Shown piece by piece: positions 9,942 through 19,538 of a stretch of 64,000 bases of DNA. Origin of the DNA: UBA4781 sp963556045 (GTDB lineage Bacteria; Chloroflexota; Anaerolineae; Anaerolineales; Anaerolineaceae); contig CAUVYA020000002.1 in NCBI GenBank assembly GCA_963556045.3, positions 186,001 to 250,000 of the forward strand. The letters run 5' to 3'. The notes below the pieces were generated by a model. That model was given only the letters and a program-made list of their open reading frames with translations. It did not search any database and was not told the DNA's origin. Made by a program: the position numbers and the translations under genes. The stretch's first letter is position 1; every line of letters starts with the position of its first letter.

Positions 9942-12464
9942 ATGATCGCACAGATGCTAAGCTGGTACTGCATTTTCCTGTTTTTGGGGTTGGTCAGTTT
10001 CCCATTGACTTCATTGATCTTTTCCAAACAGCAGAATAAGGGATTTGCCTTTTCAAAGATCGTCGGGCTGCTGGGCTGGGGATATGTGTACTGGATCACG
10101 AACATTTTTGGTCTCCTGACGAACACACTGGTAGGGGTGGTCAGCGCGTTGCTGGTGGTGGTGCTGATCAACGCTGCTTTGTATCGTAAACAGAAGGACA
10201 CCATTAAGCAAGCGATCAAGGAAAACGGGAGAACTTATCTCATAATAGAAGTGCTGTTCCTGGCAGCTTTTGTGGTCACCTGCCTGACGCGTGCCATGGC
10301 ACCCAATTTGACCGGCACGGAAAAACCGATGGAACTGGCATTTATCAATGCCATCATAAAAACACCGCAGTTTCCCCCCGGTGATCCATGGCTTTCAGGC
10401 TATGCCATCTCCTATTATTACTTTGGCTATCTCCAGGTGGCGATGCTGGCAATATTGAGCGGTGTAAGCGGGGGAATTGCATTCAATCTGGCGATCTCCG
10501 CCTGGGTAGGCTTGATTTGCATCACGGCTTTTGGCATTGCATTTGAATTATTATGTTCCTATTTTGCGCATAGAAAAAAAAATGAACGTGGCATCAGGAA
10601 AAAGATCGGCTGGTTTGCACTGCTGGCTCCTTTCCTGCTGCTGGTGGCAAGCAATGCAGAAGGCGGATTGGAAATGCTGCATGCTTCGGGCACTTTCTGG
10701 CAGACTGATGCCGAGGGAGTGCAGCATTCCGACTTTTGGGAATGGCTGGATATTCAGGAATTGAATGAACCTCCTGCCGTAAATGAACAGTGGGAGCCGC
10801 AGCGAACGGGGGGCACCTGGTGGTGGCGTGCTTCGCGGGTGATCAGTGATTACGATGGTGCAGGGAACTTCCGGGAGGTGATCGATGAATTCCCAGCATT
10901 CACGTTCTATCTGGCTGATCTGCATCCGCACGTGCTTTCCATCCCCTTTTTCCTGTTATGTATCGCTCTTAGCTTGCAGTTGTTCATGGATGACGGTGCA
11001 TGGCTTATTGAAAGCAAAAGCTGGAAAGACGTCCTGCATACCCATCAATACTGGATCAGCACACTGATCCTTGGTTCCCTCTTGTTCATGAACACGTGGG
11101 ATTTCCCGGCAGGATTGGGCTTATATATCCTTGTTTTCGTGTTGATGGTTTTCAAACAGACAAAGTGGAGTTGGACGGCACTCCTGGAAATTATCTGGAA
11201 GGTGATCCTCCTTGTAATCGGCTGCGTTTTGCTGTACCTGCCATTTTTCCTGGGTTTTGCATCGCAGGCAGGGGGCATCTTCCCGAGTTTGCTGTATTCC
11301 ACACGCGGCGCACAGTTCGGAGTGATGTTTTTCCCCTTCCTGGCGCTCTTGTTTATCTATCTTATTTGGGTCAACCGACGGAAAGCAGCCCCTGATAGGA
11401 AGATTGCACTTTATGTTTTTGTTTTCCTGCTGGTGTTGATCCTTTTTATGCTGCTTTTCCCCTTCTCACGGCAAATTGCAGTTGGATTCTGGAATGGCAT
11501 GCAGTCTCTGTTCGGAGGATTCGAAACCAAGCTGGCGCAGGCAATGCAAAATGCGCAATCCTTTGCAGCAATCTATAATGCCGCGGATATTCCAAGCTTG
11601 ATGCGGCAAACCATACAGCGCCGTCTGCAGGATCCCACTACGGTCATCTTGTTAATAGTTTGTATCTTTCTCGTTGTTCGCTATCTTTTTCGAAGGAAGA
11701 AAGAAGAAGAAGGAAATGCGAATCTGGAAGAAGTAAATACCGAAAAACCTGTTCATGAATTTGTGAATTTCCTCATTCTGCTGGGAGCTGGCTTATGCCT
11801 GATACCGGAATTCATTTTCCTGGGGGATGTGTTCCAAACGCGCATGAACACAATATTCAAGTTCTATTTCCAGGCGTGGATCCTGTGGTCAATCGCAGGT
11901 TCATTTGCACTGGTCGTATTATGGGACGCCTTGAAAGGGTGGAAGGGAATTCTGTTTAAAGCGTGTATGATCGTTGTGTTGTTGATCGCCTGCGTGTACC
12001 CATTCTTCCTGTATCGTGATCGCATCCGGAATACGGATCACACCACATGGACGCTGGATGGAACGGCGTATCTGGAATATTCAAATCCCGGCGATTTACA
12101 GATCATCCAAACCCTGCAAACGCTGCCGTATGGAGTGGTGGCTGAAGCGGTGGGCGGAAGCTACAGCGGATATGCGCGCATTGCTACCAACAGCGGTTAT
12201 CCCACGGTATTAGGCTGGCCGGGTCACGAGATGCAGTGGCGTGGCGGGGTGACAGAAATGGGCTTGCGTCAATCGGATATCCAGTATCTTTATGAAACTC
12301 CTGAGTGGTCTCTTGCAGAAATGATCCTGGAGCGATATAACATTCGATATGTGGTGGTTGGAAATTATGAGCGCACCACGTATGATGTGGATGAAGAAAA
12401 ATTTACCCGGTATTTAACCCTGCTCATGCAAACGGGCAATACTGCTTTGTATCAATACCCATAG
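9942..12464 (+). CDS. YYY/DUF2298-domain polytopic membrane protein
   Basis: The 840-residue protein matches the C-terminal half of the preceding gene from end to end. It has an N-terminal transmembrane series, an EKPMELAFINAIIKTPQFPP segment, then a GYAISYYYFGYL block. A soluble loop includes RTGGTWWWRASRVISDYDG and LADLHPHVLSIPFF (the preceding protein has YADPHAHLFAYPL), and the C-terminal domain contains YVVVGNYERTTYDV. The conserved acidic and histidine residues in the D-x-H-x-H loop look catalytic or metal-binding, which is an inference. It begins 1 base after the stop of its larger relative, so the two are probably translated together and may have arisen by duplication. Confidence 0.85.
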   Translation: MIAQMLSWYCIFLFLGLVSFPLTSLIFSKQQNKGFAFSKIVGLLGWGYVYWITNIFGLLTNTLVGVVSALLVVVLINAALYRKQKDTIKQAIKENGRTYLIIEVLFLAAFVVTCLTRAMAPNLTGTEKPMELAFINAIIKTPQFPPGDPWLSGYAISYYYFGYLQVAMLAILSGVSGGIAFNLAISAWVGLICITAFGIAFELLCSYFAHRKKNERGIRKKIGWFALLAPFLLLVASNAEGGLEMLHASGTFWQTDAEGVQHSDFWEWLDIQELNEPPAVNEQWEPQRTGGTWWWRASRVISDYDGAGNFREVIDEFPAFTFYLADLHPHVLSIPFFLLCIALSLQLFMDDGAWLIESKSWKDVLHTHQYWISTLILGSLLFMNTWDFPAGLGLYILVFVLMVFKQTKWSWTALLEIIWKVILLVIGCVLLYLPFFLGFASQAGGIFPSLLYSTRGAQFGVMFFPFLALLFIYLIWVNRRKAAPDRKIALYVFVFLLVLILFMLLFPFSRQIAVGFWNGMQSLFGGFETKLAQAMQNAQSFAAIYNAADIPSLMRQTIQRRLQDPTTVILLIVCIFLVVRYLFRRKKEEEGNANLEEVNTEKPVHEFVNFLILLGAGLCLIPEFIFLGDVFQTRMNTIFKFYFQAWILWSIAGSFALVVLWDALKGWKGILFKACMIVVLLIACVYPFFLYRDRIRNTDHTTWTLDGTAYLEYSNPGDLQIIQTLQTLPYGVVAEAVGGSYSGYARIATNSGYPTVLGWPGHEMQWRGGVTEMGLRQSDIQYLYETPEWSLAEMILERYNIRYVVVGNYERTTYDVDEEKFTRYLTLLMQTGNTALYQYP

Positions 12465-12474
12465 AGGAAGATCC

Positions 12475-14178
12475 ATGAAAAAAATACGAACCTTAACAAC
12501 CATCCAGATCCTCTATATGCTTATTTTTTGTGCGGCATTGTTGTTGCGGCTGGTAAATTTAAACAATCCCCCTCTCTCAGAAAACGAGGCACATCATGTG
12601 CTTTGCGCCGTAGATATACAACGAGCTGGGTGTGAAGGTGAATCAAATCTGTATGGGTTCATCACCAATGTATTATTTCATCTATTTGGTCAAAGTAATT
12701 TTGCCAGCCGACTTCTGCCTGCTATTGCAGGTAGTCTGCTAGCGTTACTCCCATTAATGTTTGAGAACCACTTTGATAAACAGACAGGATTGGTACTGGC
12801 GTTGTGCATGGCACTGGATCCAATCTTGATCCAGGTTTCTCGTTCTGCGGATGCGACTATGATCGCGGCTGCGTTTATCCTGTATATGATCGTTTTCATA
12901 GTCAAGCAAGACCACAAAACCGTATTCGTTCTCTTTCTTTTCGGGATGTTAAGCGGACCGGCTTTTTGGATTGGGTTGTTCCTTCTGGTTTGTTCTTATG
13001 GTGTGACTCGATATTATGCAGGGAGAAAGAAAGAGGATCTGACAGATAACATCCTGTTAAAATGCCCATTCACCAAAGAAACGAAAAATTATTATCCAGA
13101 CATGGTCATCATAATGTTATGGATAACCATCAGCACCCATTTCTTTACGTACCTGACAGGATTATTGTCTCCTGTTCAAACAATCGCAGCATTGATAACC
13201 GGCACATGGCAGTTCGCCGCCGGAATCATGATACCTGCAGGTATAAAATTGAGCGGGCTGGTACTGTATACCGCATTTGGGATATGTTTATGCATCTCTG
13301 CTCTGATAAAAGGTAGAACCAGTTTATCGGGAAAACAGATTTTCTTGATCGTCTGGCTGATCTTGGGATTGACTATTCTCCTTCTTCCTGGCATACCTTT
13401 CTCACAATCTGTTTGGATGCTGGTGCCTTTGTGGATTTTTGCAGCAGGTGAGATAGTGCAGTTATCAGGGCGTGTGTTTACTGAAAGAAAACGTTTGCTC
13501 ATCCCATCTCTGCTGGGAATTACGATATTGATCTACCTGAGCCTTCAAATTGTTCGATTGCGTTATCTATTGTCGGTGGGGATGAACTTTCAAGATAATA
13601 TCTATTTACTGTTCATCCCACTGCTGCTTGTGGTCCTATTCCTCTTTCTATATGCTTATGGATGGTCGGGGAAACTCGCCAGGCAAGTAGTAACAGTATT
13701 ATTTTTGATTTGTGGATTCTTTGGATTATGGCGGAATGCGAATCGTGCCGCCAACCTGACCGATACTGGCGAATATGAGCTGCTCCAGCAGGAGGTTTTT
13801 ATCCATAATGCAGATGTTCTTATAAATGAGTTGGAACAGTACCGCATTACACAGGGGGCTTTCAAAGAAGATATTAGAATAGCGCTGGCTCCTTCAAATC
13901 GTATGGAAAGCCTGGAATGGCTGCTGCGCGAATACAATGTAGCAGCGATCAAGGAGTTACCTCAAACAAACAACCATGATTATGATGTGATCATCGTTGA
14001 GGGGGAGAATCCACTGGAATATACAGAATCTTATAAACAATCAATGGCTCTGGTCAGCAATGTTAAGATATTTAAGGGAGATTATTCTGGATTTCTGCCA
14101 AAGGAAATATTAGAATGGATAATATACCGCAGAGGAACGCTGGAACTGCATAACTTTACTCTGTGGTTTAAATTTTAA
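12475..14178 (+). CDS. Polytopic GT-C (PMT/ArnT-like) glycosyltransferase
   Basis: The 567-residue protein opens with a transmembrane helix followed by an acidic loop, NPPLSENEAHHV, at the position of the GT-C catalytic acid. About eleven more hydrophobic segments follow and the C-terminus is a short soluble domain. A GAGGAAG-type ribosome site lies just before the ATG. It is the last of the four large membrane proteins in the glycan block and sits 10 bases after the YYY gene. Sequence conservation with the PMT family is weaker than for the 2660-4735 gene, so the family call rests mainly on topology and the motif. Confidence 0.72.
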   Translation: MKKIRTLTTIQILYMLIFCAALLLRLVNLNNPPLSENEAHHVLCAVDIQRAGCEGESNLYGFITNVLFHLFGQSNFASRLLPAIAGSLLALLPLMFENHFDKQTGLVLALCMALDPILIQVSRSADATMIAAAFILYMIVFIVKQDHKTVFVLFLFGMLSGPAFWIGLFLLVCSYGVTRYYAGRKKEDLTDNILLKCPFTKETKNYYPDMVIIMLWITISTHFFTYLTGLLSPVQTIAALITGTWQFAAGIMIPAGIKLSGLVLYTAFGICLCISALIKGRTSLSGKQIFLIVWLILGLTILLLPGIPFSQSVWMLVPLWIFAAGEIVQLSGRVFTERKRLLIPSLLGITILIYLSLQIVRLRYLLSVGMNFQDNIYLLFIPLLLVVLFLFLYAYGWSGKLARQVVTVLFLICGFFGLWRNANRAANLTDTGEYELLQQEVFIHNADVLINELEQYRITQGAFKEDIRIALAPSNRMESLEWLLREYNVAAIKELPQTNNHDYDVIIVEGENPLEYTESYKQSMALVSNVKIFKGDYSGFLPKEILEWIIYRRGTLELHNFTLWFKF

Positions 14179-14193
14179 CATGGTGATGAATTG

Positions 14194-14871
14194 ATGAAAC
14201 TAGATAATGCGATAACGATCGATGGACCTGTAGCCTCCGGAAAAACTACAGTCGGAAAAAAATTGGCTGAAAAAATGGGTTTTCAATTTCTTGATACCGG
14301 AGTTATGTATCGAGCAGTTGCCCTGGCGGTTGTAGAAGCAGGAATCAATCCGAAGGAAGAGGAACTGGTCAGTCAAAAGGCAGAGAGCATTCAAATAGAA
14401 ATATTCCCTCCCAGTCAGGAAGACGGTCGCCAGTATGATGTTTTTGTAGATGGAAAAGATGCAACCTGGAAGCTGCGCGAAGATGTAGTCCGTGATAATG
14501 TTTCTCTGATCTCTACATATCAACGCGTCAGGCAAGCTTTAACCCACAAACAACGAGAGATCGGTGAACGTGGGAAGATCGTAATGGTAGGGAGAGATAT
14601 TGGAACCGTTGTTTTACCAGACGCAGCATACAAGTTTTTTTTGGTGGCATCCGTTGAAGAGAGAGCCAATAGACGTTATATCGAAGATAAAGCCAGCGGC
14701 AAAAATGTTGTTCTTGCAGATATCCAGCGTTCACTGGAAGAACGCGACAAGATTGATTCCTCTCGCAAGCTGGCTCCACTCAAACCAGCCGAGGATGCCA
14801 TTGTGATAGAAACAGATCACAAAACTGTTGATGAGGTCGTAGAGGAAATATTATGCTCAATCAAGGAATAA
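14194..14871 (+). CDS. cmk: Cytidylate kinase
   Basis: The protein (225 residues from the ATG at 14194; a TTG lies one codon upstream) phosphorylates CMP and dCMP with ATP in pyrimidine salvage and lipid-precursor supply. It has the P-loop DGPVASGKTTVGKKLA at the N-terminus, the FLDTGVMYRAVAL substrate segment, the VMVGRDIGTVVLPDAA motif and an RKLAPLKPAEDA lid region, all characteristic of Cmk. Length is normal. It begins 15 bases after the membrane glycosyltransferase and ends 4 bases before the secernin-like gene, so it may share their transcript. Confidence 0.95.
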   Translation: MKLDNAITIDGPVASGKTTVGKKLAEKMGFQFLDTGVMYRAVALAVVEAGINPKEEELVSQKAESIQIEIFPPSQEDGRQYDVFVDGKDATWKLREDVVRDNVSLISTYQRVRQALTHKQREIGERGKIVMVGRDIGTVVLPDAAYKFFLVASVEERANRRYIEDKASGKNVVLADIQRSLEERDKIDSSRKLAPLKPAEDAIVIETDHKTVDEVVEEILCSIKE

Positions 14872-14875
14872 TCCA

Positions 14876-16204
14876 ATGTGCGATACTTGTGTAGCATTAC
14901 CATCGGTCACTAAATTCGGAGAATCTTTTTTTGCCAAAAATTCCGACAGAGAACCAAATGAGGCGCAGCAGCTTGTACTTCTACCTGCTCGAGATCATGA
15001 TCCGCATTCTCGCTTGCGGTGCACTTATGTAGAAATCCCACAGGTAAAACATACCTACCAGGTATTACTGTCGAAACCTTACTGGATGTGGGGCGCTGAA
15101 ATGGGCGCCAATGAATGTGGTGTTGTTATTGGCAATGAGGCGATCTTTACCAAGGTTCCCGCGAAAAAAGAAGCAGGTTTGATCGGGATGGATTACCTGC
15201 GTCTGGCACTGGAACGTTCCAGTACAGCTCGTTCCGCGCTGGATACCATCACCAATAGTTTGCAAACCTATGGGCAGAGTGGAAACTGCAGCCGAGATCA
15301 TGGTTTGTATTATCACAATAGTTTTCTCATCATGGACGACCATGAAGCCTTTGTGCTGGAAACGGTTCAGAAGATGTGGATCGCGAAAAGAGTTGTGGAT
15401 TTCTACGCCATTTCGAATGCCCCCAGCATTACGACAGAATGGGATATGATCTCTGATGATCTGATCGAATTTGCTGTGGAAAAGAAGTGGTGTTCAAGTG
15501 AAAAGGATTTTAATTTCGCACGAGCGTTTTCGGATTCCATTTATACGAGATTCAGCCAGGGTCGTGAGCGGCGAAATTTCGTGATGGAATGGTTGGCTGA
15601 AAAAAGAGGTGCCATTGACCTTGATTATATGAAAAGCATTCTGCGTTCTCATGCCATGCACCCTGAACCATCCTTCCCCGATCGCTCATTGACAGCCTGG
15701 AATGTTTGCATGCATGCTGCTCCCGGACCTATTCGCAACAGCCAAACGGTCGGGTCACTCATTACACAATATCAAAACAACGGAATCACGCACTGGGTAA
15801 CCGGCACTTCTGCACCCTGCCTGTCTATTTTTAAACCGGTTTGGCTGGAAGCGGGTCTGCCTGAAATGGGACCATTACCTGGTGAATCCTATGATGCTGA
15901 TAGTTTATGGTGGCAGCATGAGCTGCTGCATAGAGCAGTATTAAATGAATTTCACCAACGACATGCCACACTAAAAACTGAGATTGAGCAAATAGAAAAA
16001 AAGATCACGGAGATGTTATTACCGCGGAAAAATGGTAATGATAGTACAGATTTCGATATCAGTCAGAGTGCGTTTGAGATGGAAAGAAAACAAATTCCGA
16101 TCTGGCTGGATCAGCTTACTGAATTCTCTTCACAACATAAGAATACGTTCTATTACAAAAAATACTGGCAAAAAAATAACGCGAAAGCAGGGATACAGGT
16201 ATAA
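14876..16204 (+). CDS. Secernin-like / C69 family Ntn-hydrolase
   Basis: The 442-residue protein begins MCDTCVALPSVT and then has ESFFAKNSDREPNEAQ. This is the secernin/peptidase C69 pattern: an N-terminal cysteine (Cys5 by alignment with secernin) is the nucleophile, followed by the conserved KNSDR. Members are dipeptidases or acyl-peptide hydrolases with the N-terminal nucleophile fold. No signal peptide is seen, so the enzyme is probably cytoplasmic. The C-terminal 100 residues are charged and helical and may mediate oligomerisation. The substrate is unknown. Confidence 0.82.
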   Translation: MCDTCVALPSVTKFGESFFAKNSDREPNEAQQLVLLPARDHDPHSRLRCTYVEIPQVKHTYQVLLSKPYWMWGAEMGANECGVVIGNEAIFTKVPAKKEAGLIGMDYLRLALERSSTARSALDTITNSLQTYGQSGNCSRDHGLYYHNSFLIMDDHEAFVLETVQKMWIAKRVVDFYAISNAPSITTEWDMISDDLIEFAVEKKWCSSEKDFNFARAFSDSIYTRFSQGRERRNFVMEWLAEKRGAIDLDYMKSILRSHAMHPEPSFPDRSLTAWNVCMHAAPGPIRNSQTVGSLITQYQNNGITHWVTGTSAPCLSIFKPVWLEAGLPEMGPLPGESYDADSLWWQHELLHRAVLNEFHQRHATLKTEIEQIEKKITEMLLPRKNGNDSTDFDISQSAFEMERKQIPIWLDQLTEFSSQHKNTFYYKKYWQKNNAKAGIQV

Positions 16205-16233
16205 AATAAAGAAGAATAACAAATGATGAAATA

Positions 16234-19200
16234 ATGGATTTATTACTACAGCAGATTACCACGAGCTATGCGATACACATTCCTGAAGGCTGGATAGAGT
16301 GGATCCTGTTCTTCGGATGGACGGTACTGCTGGCGGTTCTTGTTTACCATTTTTATCAAAAAGAGCGAATTCAAGAGAAAAATCCTGCCAACTGGATCTT
16401 TTATATTTTCCTTTCAATTATCTGCTCTTTGCTTTTCAGCGTGAGAGCATTCCCCATTCAATTCCAGTTCTTTCCGACCGCTATACCTGAAAATAGCGAT
16501 TTCTATATTCTGATTCTTCAAGCAATGCCGTGGATCGCGGCTGCAGTATTTGGGAAACCAATATTAAGCATTGCGCTGGCTTTATCAGGCAGTATTGTGT
16601 TCACAGGTTTCTACGGACATAGTGTTTTCACCATTCTTTTGTTCAGTACCATCGGTTACCTTTTTAATGTATTCCTGCGCAGTACAAACAAACTGCTTGA
16701 ACCATATCAACAGCATCCCATCATATTGATCAGCCTGGTGATTGTGGCTGCAATACCTCTGTTCTATATTGAACAATTCGCATCTACAAGAGGCGGAATT
16801 GCATTACGGCTGGATGCAAGTTTTCATGAAGGTTGGACTTTTTACTTATCGCGCATTAGCGAATTACTAATAACCGGAATCTTTGCGGAAATCCTTATTC
16901 AAAAAAGATCCATAAAAAATAAGCATACTTCAGAAATTCAAAATGAACGTATGGGTAGTAAACAAAAGAAAACAATGCATCTGATTAGTTTGTTCTACCT
17001 GATGTTGTTGATGTTAACGGTATTGTGGAATGTATCCAGAATAAATATATTGAATTCATATCGAGAGGATATGAATACTCGCCTTGAACATATCAATGCA
17101 TCCCTTACATCTCCTTTCACGACAAATGCCATACGTGTTGACCAATTATCAAAAACCACGTTGATAAAGGGTACGGCAAGTGAGATGAACGCCGAAATTA
17201 AGACACTCTTTCAACCGGTTCAGAATGTGGATGAATTCTATCTTTTTGATAACCACGGTTCCCTCGTATACGCGTATCCTTCCACCAGCGAAGAAGAAAT
17301 GCAAATCTCTGACCAGGAGATCTTGATCTACCAGGATGTGTTATCCGAAAAAACGATTCTGGGCTCTTTTTCTAGAGGAAAAGAGAGCAGCTTATTTATG
17401 AGTATTCTGTACCCGATCATAGATAACGAAGATACGGTTCAGCGGATTGTTTTAACAAGAATGGACCTGACCAGAAATCCTGCATTCAGCGCTATCTCCA
17501 CGTTATTGTCTGAATATGAAAGAAATGGAATGCGTCTGGAATTTGTGAATACACAATTCGATATCCATATACCCTGGACAGAGATGATAGATGGTGAAAA
17601 TGAGCAATTCAGTGCAGCGATAACAACGTATGTACCGATGAACCTGGATGGATGGGGTACACAACTGACACTGGGTAAGAACGTGTTTCTGGCAGAATTT
17701 TTCAATCAAATCTATCTTTCCTTCTTTTTAGCACTGGCAGGAATCATCTTCATTGGTGGTTTATTTTTTTATCGCTGGGCAAAACTTGAGGAATCACTTA
17801 CCTACCTGACAAATCGTTTTTCTGCTGCTTCTAATGTTGATGGGAATTTACAACGATTGAATTCTTATCCAGATTCCGTCGTAGATTTTTTAGATGTACT
17901 GAAAAATGTATTCCAAAAAATTGAATTTCATCATCAGAAGACAGAGACATATCTCAACCTATGGAACAATCACGATGATAAGGAATCTTTCAGAGCAGTA
18001 CTCGAAGCTGCGCTTGCTTTTTTTGCCGGACAGGATTCTGTTTATGTTAGACTTTTTATCGAAAATCGCATAGGTGAAGATACTCCGCAAATTTATACCC
18101 ATGCTGAAGTTGAAAACATAAAGGATTTTACTTACTTAAATGAACAGATCCTCCTGCTTGGGAAAGAGCAGGATCAACTGGTGGTGGGGAATACTGGTCG
18201 ATTTCATCAATTAACCAGAGCGCTGGGAAAACCATTTCCCCAGGCATTTATCTTGAAGAGAATCCCAATGGATAAGGCGCGTAGTGCCCTCCTATTTATA
18301 GCGTACCGGGATGCGCAGGAGTTTTCACCAGATTTCATAGAAGATTTTCTTGAAAGAACGAATGAATTCAGCAGACAACTGGTAAAAATCGATCAATTAC
18401 AACAAAGGTTACTGGAGAAGAATATCCTTTCACAGTTATTTGACGATCTTAATTTCCCACTTTTTATATTCATTAACAAGATTCTTTTGTATGGAAATAA
18501 AGCTGCGAATGATTTTCTTATGCTTGATGAGACGGAAGAACACACCAGCATTGAGAAACGTGTTCAACAGAACGAAATATACAATTTAATGCTGAAGAAT
18601 TATTCACAGGATCATAGTGTGCTGACAAGAGAAACTCGCGATGGTTCGAAATTTGAGATCGATATCTTGAACGAAGAACAACCAGAAATTGGGAAAATCA
18701 CAGTCATACTGCTTAAGGATATTACCCGCGAAAAGAAAAGAGAGGAGATTACGCGCGACTTCGTTACGATGCTCAGCCATGATCTGCGCTCACCAATAAC
18801 GATTTTGCAGGGTTATTCCAAAATGATGCCGATGGTGGGGGAATTAAATGTAACCCAGCAGGATTACCTTGAAAAGATCAAGAGCGGACTGGAGATAATT
18901 TCAAGCCTCGTAGAAGGAATATTACTGGAAGATAGAATCGAGAATGGTATCCAAATAATCCCCGAAGATATCGAATTGGGAGAAATTCTCCGTGATATTA
19001 AAAAGCAATTAGATTCTCTGGCAAATCAAAAAAGAGTTACGATTGAAATGAAAGGAATTTCACAAGAACTAAAGGTAAATGGAGACCCAATACTCATCAA
19101 ACAGGCATTTTATAATGTGATCAGTAATGCTGTGAAATATACCGAAATGGACAGTATTGTAAAAATAATGGGAGAAGAAAAGGAAGAGGTGATTATTATC

Positions 19201-19431
19201 CAAATTCAAGATAATGGTCCAGGAATAGCATCTATAGACCTGCCATTGATCTTCGAGAAGTATTACCATCCGAAAGGGAATGGGAGTTTATATGATAAAC
19301 AAGGAGGGATGGGTTTATATATATCAAAATTTGTTATAGAAGCACATCATGGTACTATTTCAGTAAATAGCCAGTTGGGGAAGGGTACTACCTTTACGTT
19401 GAATATACCAGCTGTAAATCATATAAAATAG
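16234..19431 (+). CDS. Large membrane-bound sensor histidine kinase
   Basis: The 1065-residue protein starts with about seven to eight transmembrane segments (residues 1-215), followed by a membrane helix near 250. An extracytoplasmic Cache-like region of about 230 residues precedes another membrane helix near 505. The cytoplasmic part has a GAF-like region (about 560-720), a PAS-like region (about 730-840), then the dimerisation/phosphoacceptor motif LSHDLRSPITILQGY with His near 849. An HATPase domain follows with N-box FYNVISNAVKY, G1 DNGPGI and G2 GGMGLYISKF. No response regulator is adjacent, so its partner is elsewhere. It lies directly upstream of rpoC but does not appear to drive it. 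Confidence 0.88.
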   Translation: MDLLLQQITTSYAIHIPEGWIEWILFFGWTVLLAVLVYHFYQKERIQEKNPANWIFYIFLSIICSLLFSVRAFPIQFQFFPTAIPENSDFYILILQAMPWIAAAVFGKPILSIALALSGSIVFTGFYGHSVFTILLFSTIGYLFNVFLRSTNKLLEPYQQHPIILISLVIVAAIPLFYIEQFASTRGGIALRLDASFHEGWTFYLSRISELLITGIFAEILIQKRSIKNKHTSEIQNERMGSKQKKTMHLISLFYLMLLMLTVLWNVSRINILNSYREDMNTRLEHINASLTSPFTTNAIRVDQLSKTTLIKGTASEMNAEIKTLFQPVQNVDEFYLFDNHGSLVYAYPSTSEEEMQISDQEILIYQDVLSEKTILGSFSRGKESSLFMSILYPIIDNEDTVQRIVLTRMDLTRNPAFSAISTLLSEYERNGMRLEFVNTQFDIHIPWTEMIDGENEQFSAAITTYVPMNLDGWGTQLTLGKNVFLAEFFNQIYLSFFLALAGIIFIGGLFFYRWAKLEESLTYLTNRFSAASNVDGNLQRLNSYPDSVVDFLDVLKNVFQKIEFHHQKTETYLNLWNNHDDKESFRAVLEAALAFFAGQDSVYVRLFIENRIGEDTPQIYTHAEVENIKDFTYLNEQILLLGKEQDQLVVGNTGRFHQLTRALGKPFPQAFILKRIPMDKARSALLFIAYRDAQEFSPDFIEDFLERTNEFSRQLVKIDQLQQRLLEKNILSQLFDDLNFPLFIFINKILLYGNKAANDFLMLDETEEHTSIEKRVQQNEIYNLMLKNYSQDHSVLTRETRDGSKFEIDILNEEQPEIGKITVILLKDITREKKREEITRDFVTMLSHDLRSPITILQGYSKMMPMVGELNVTQQDYLEKIKSGLEIISSLVEGILLEDRIENGIQIIPEDIELGEILRDIKKQLDSLANQKRVTIEMKGISQELKVNGDPILIKQAFYNVISNAVKYTEMDSIVKIMGEEKEEVIIIQIQDNGPGIASIDLPLIFEKYYHPKGNGSLYDKQGGMGLYISKFVIEAHHGTISVNSQLGKGTTFTLNIPAVNHIK

Positions 19432-19451
19432 GTCATAATAATTGGATTTTA

Positions 19452-19460
19452 TGATATAAT
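19452..19460 (+). promoter_or_regulatory. Extended -10 promoter for rpoC
   Basis: The bases TGATATAAT are a perfect extended -10 element (TGnTATAAT) 20 bases after the kinase stop codon. The -35 region (about 19432-19437) is poor, which is acceptable for extended -10 promoters. Transcription would start near 19467, giving a leader of about 70 bases. An AAGGAGG ribosome site at 19525-19531 precedes the GTG start codon at 19539. Confidence 0.6.
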
Positions 19461-19538
19461 GCAAGTTTGTTTTGATAAATGACAAATCCAAGTATATTGT
19501 ATTTAACCAGACAGGTACGTATCTAAGGAGGCTAATAA

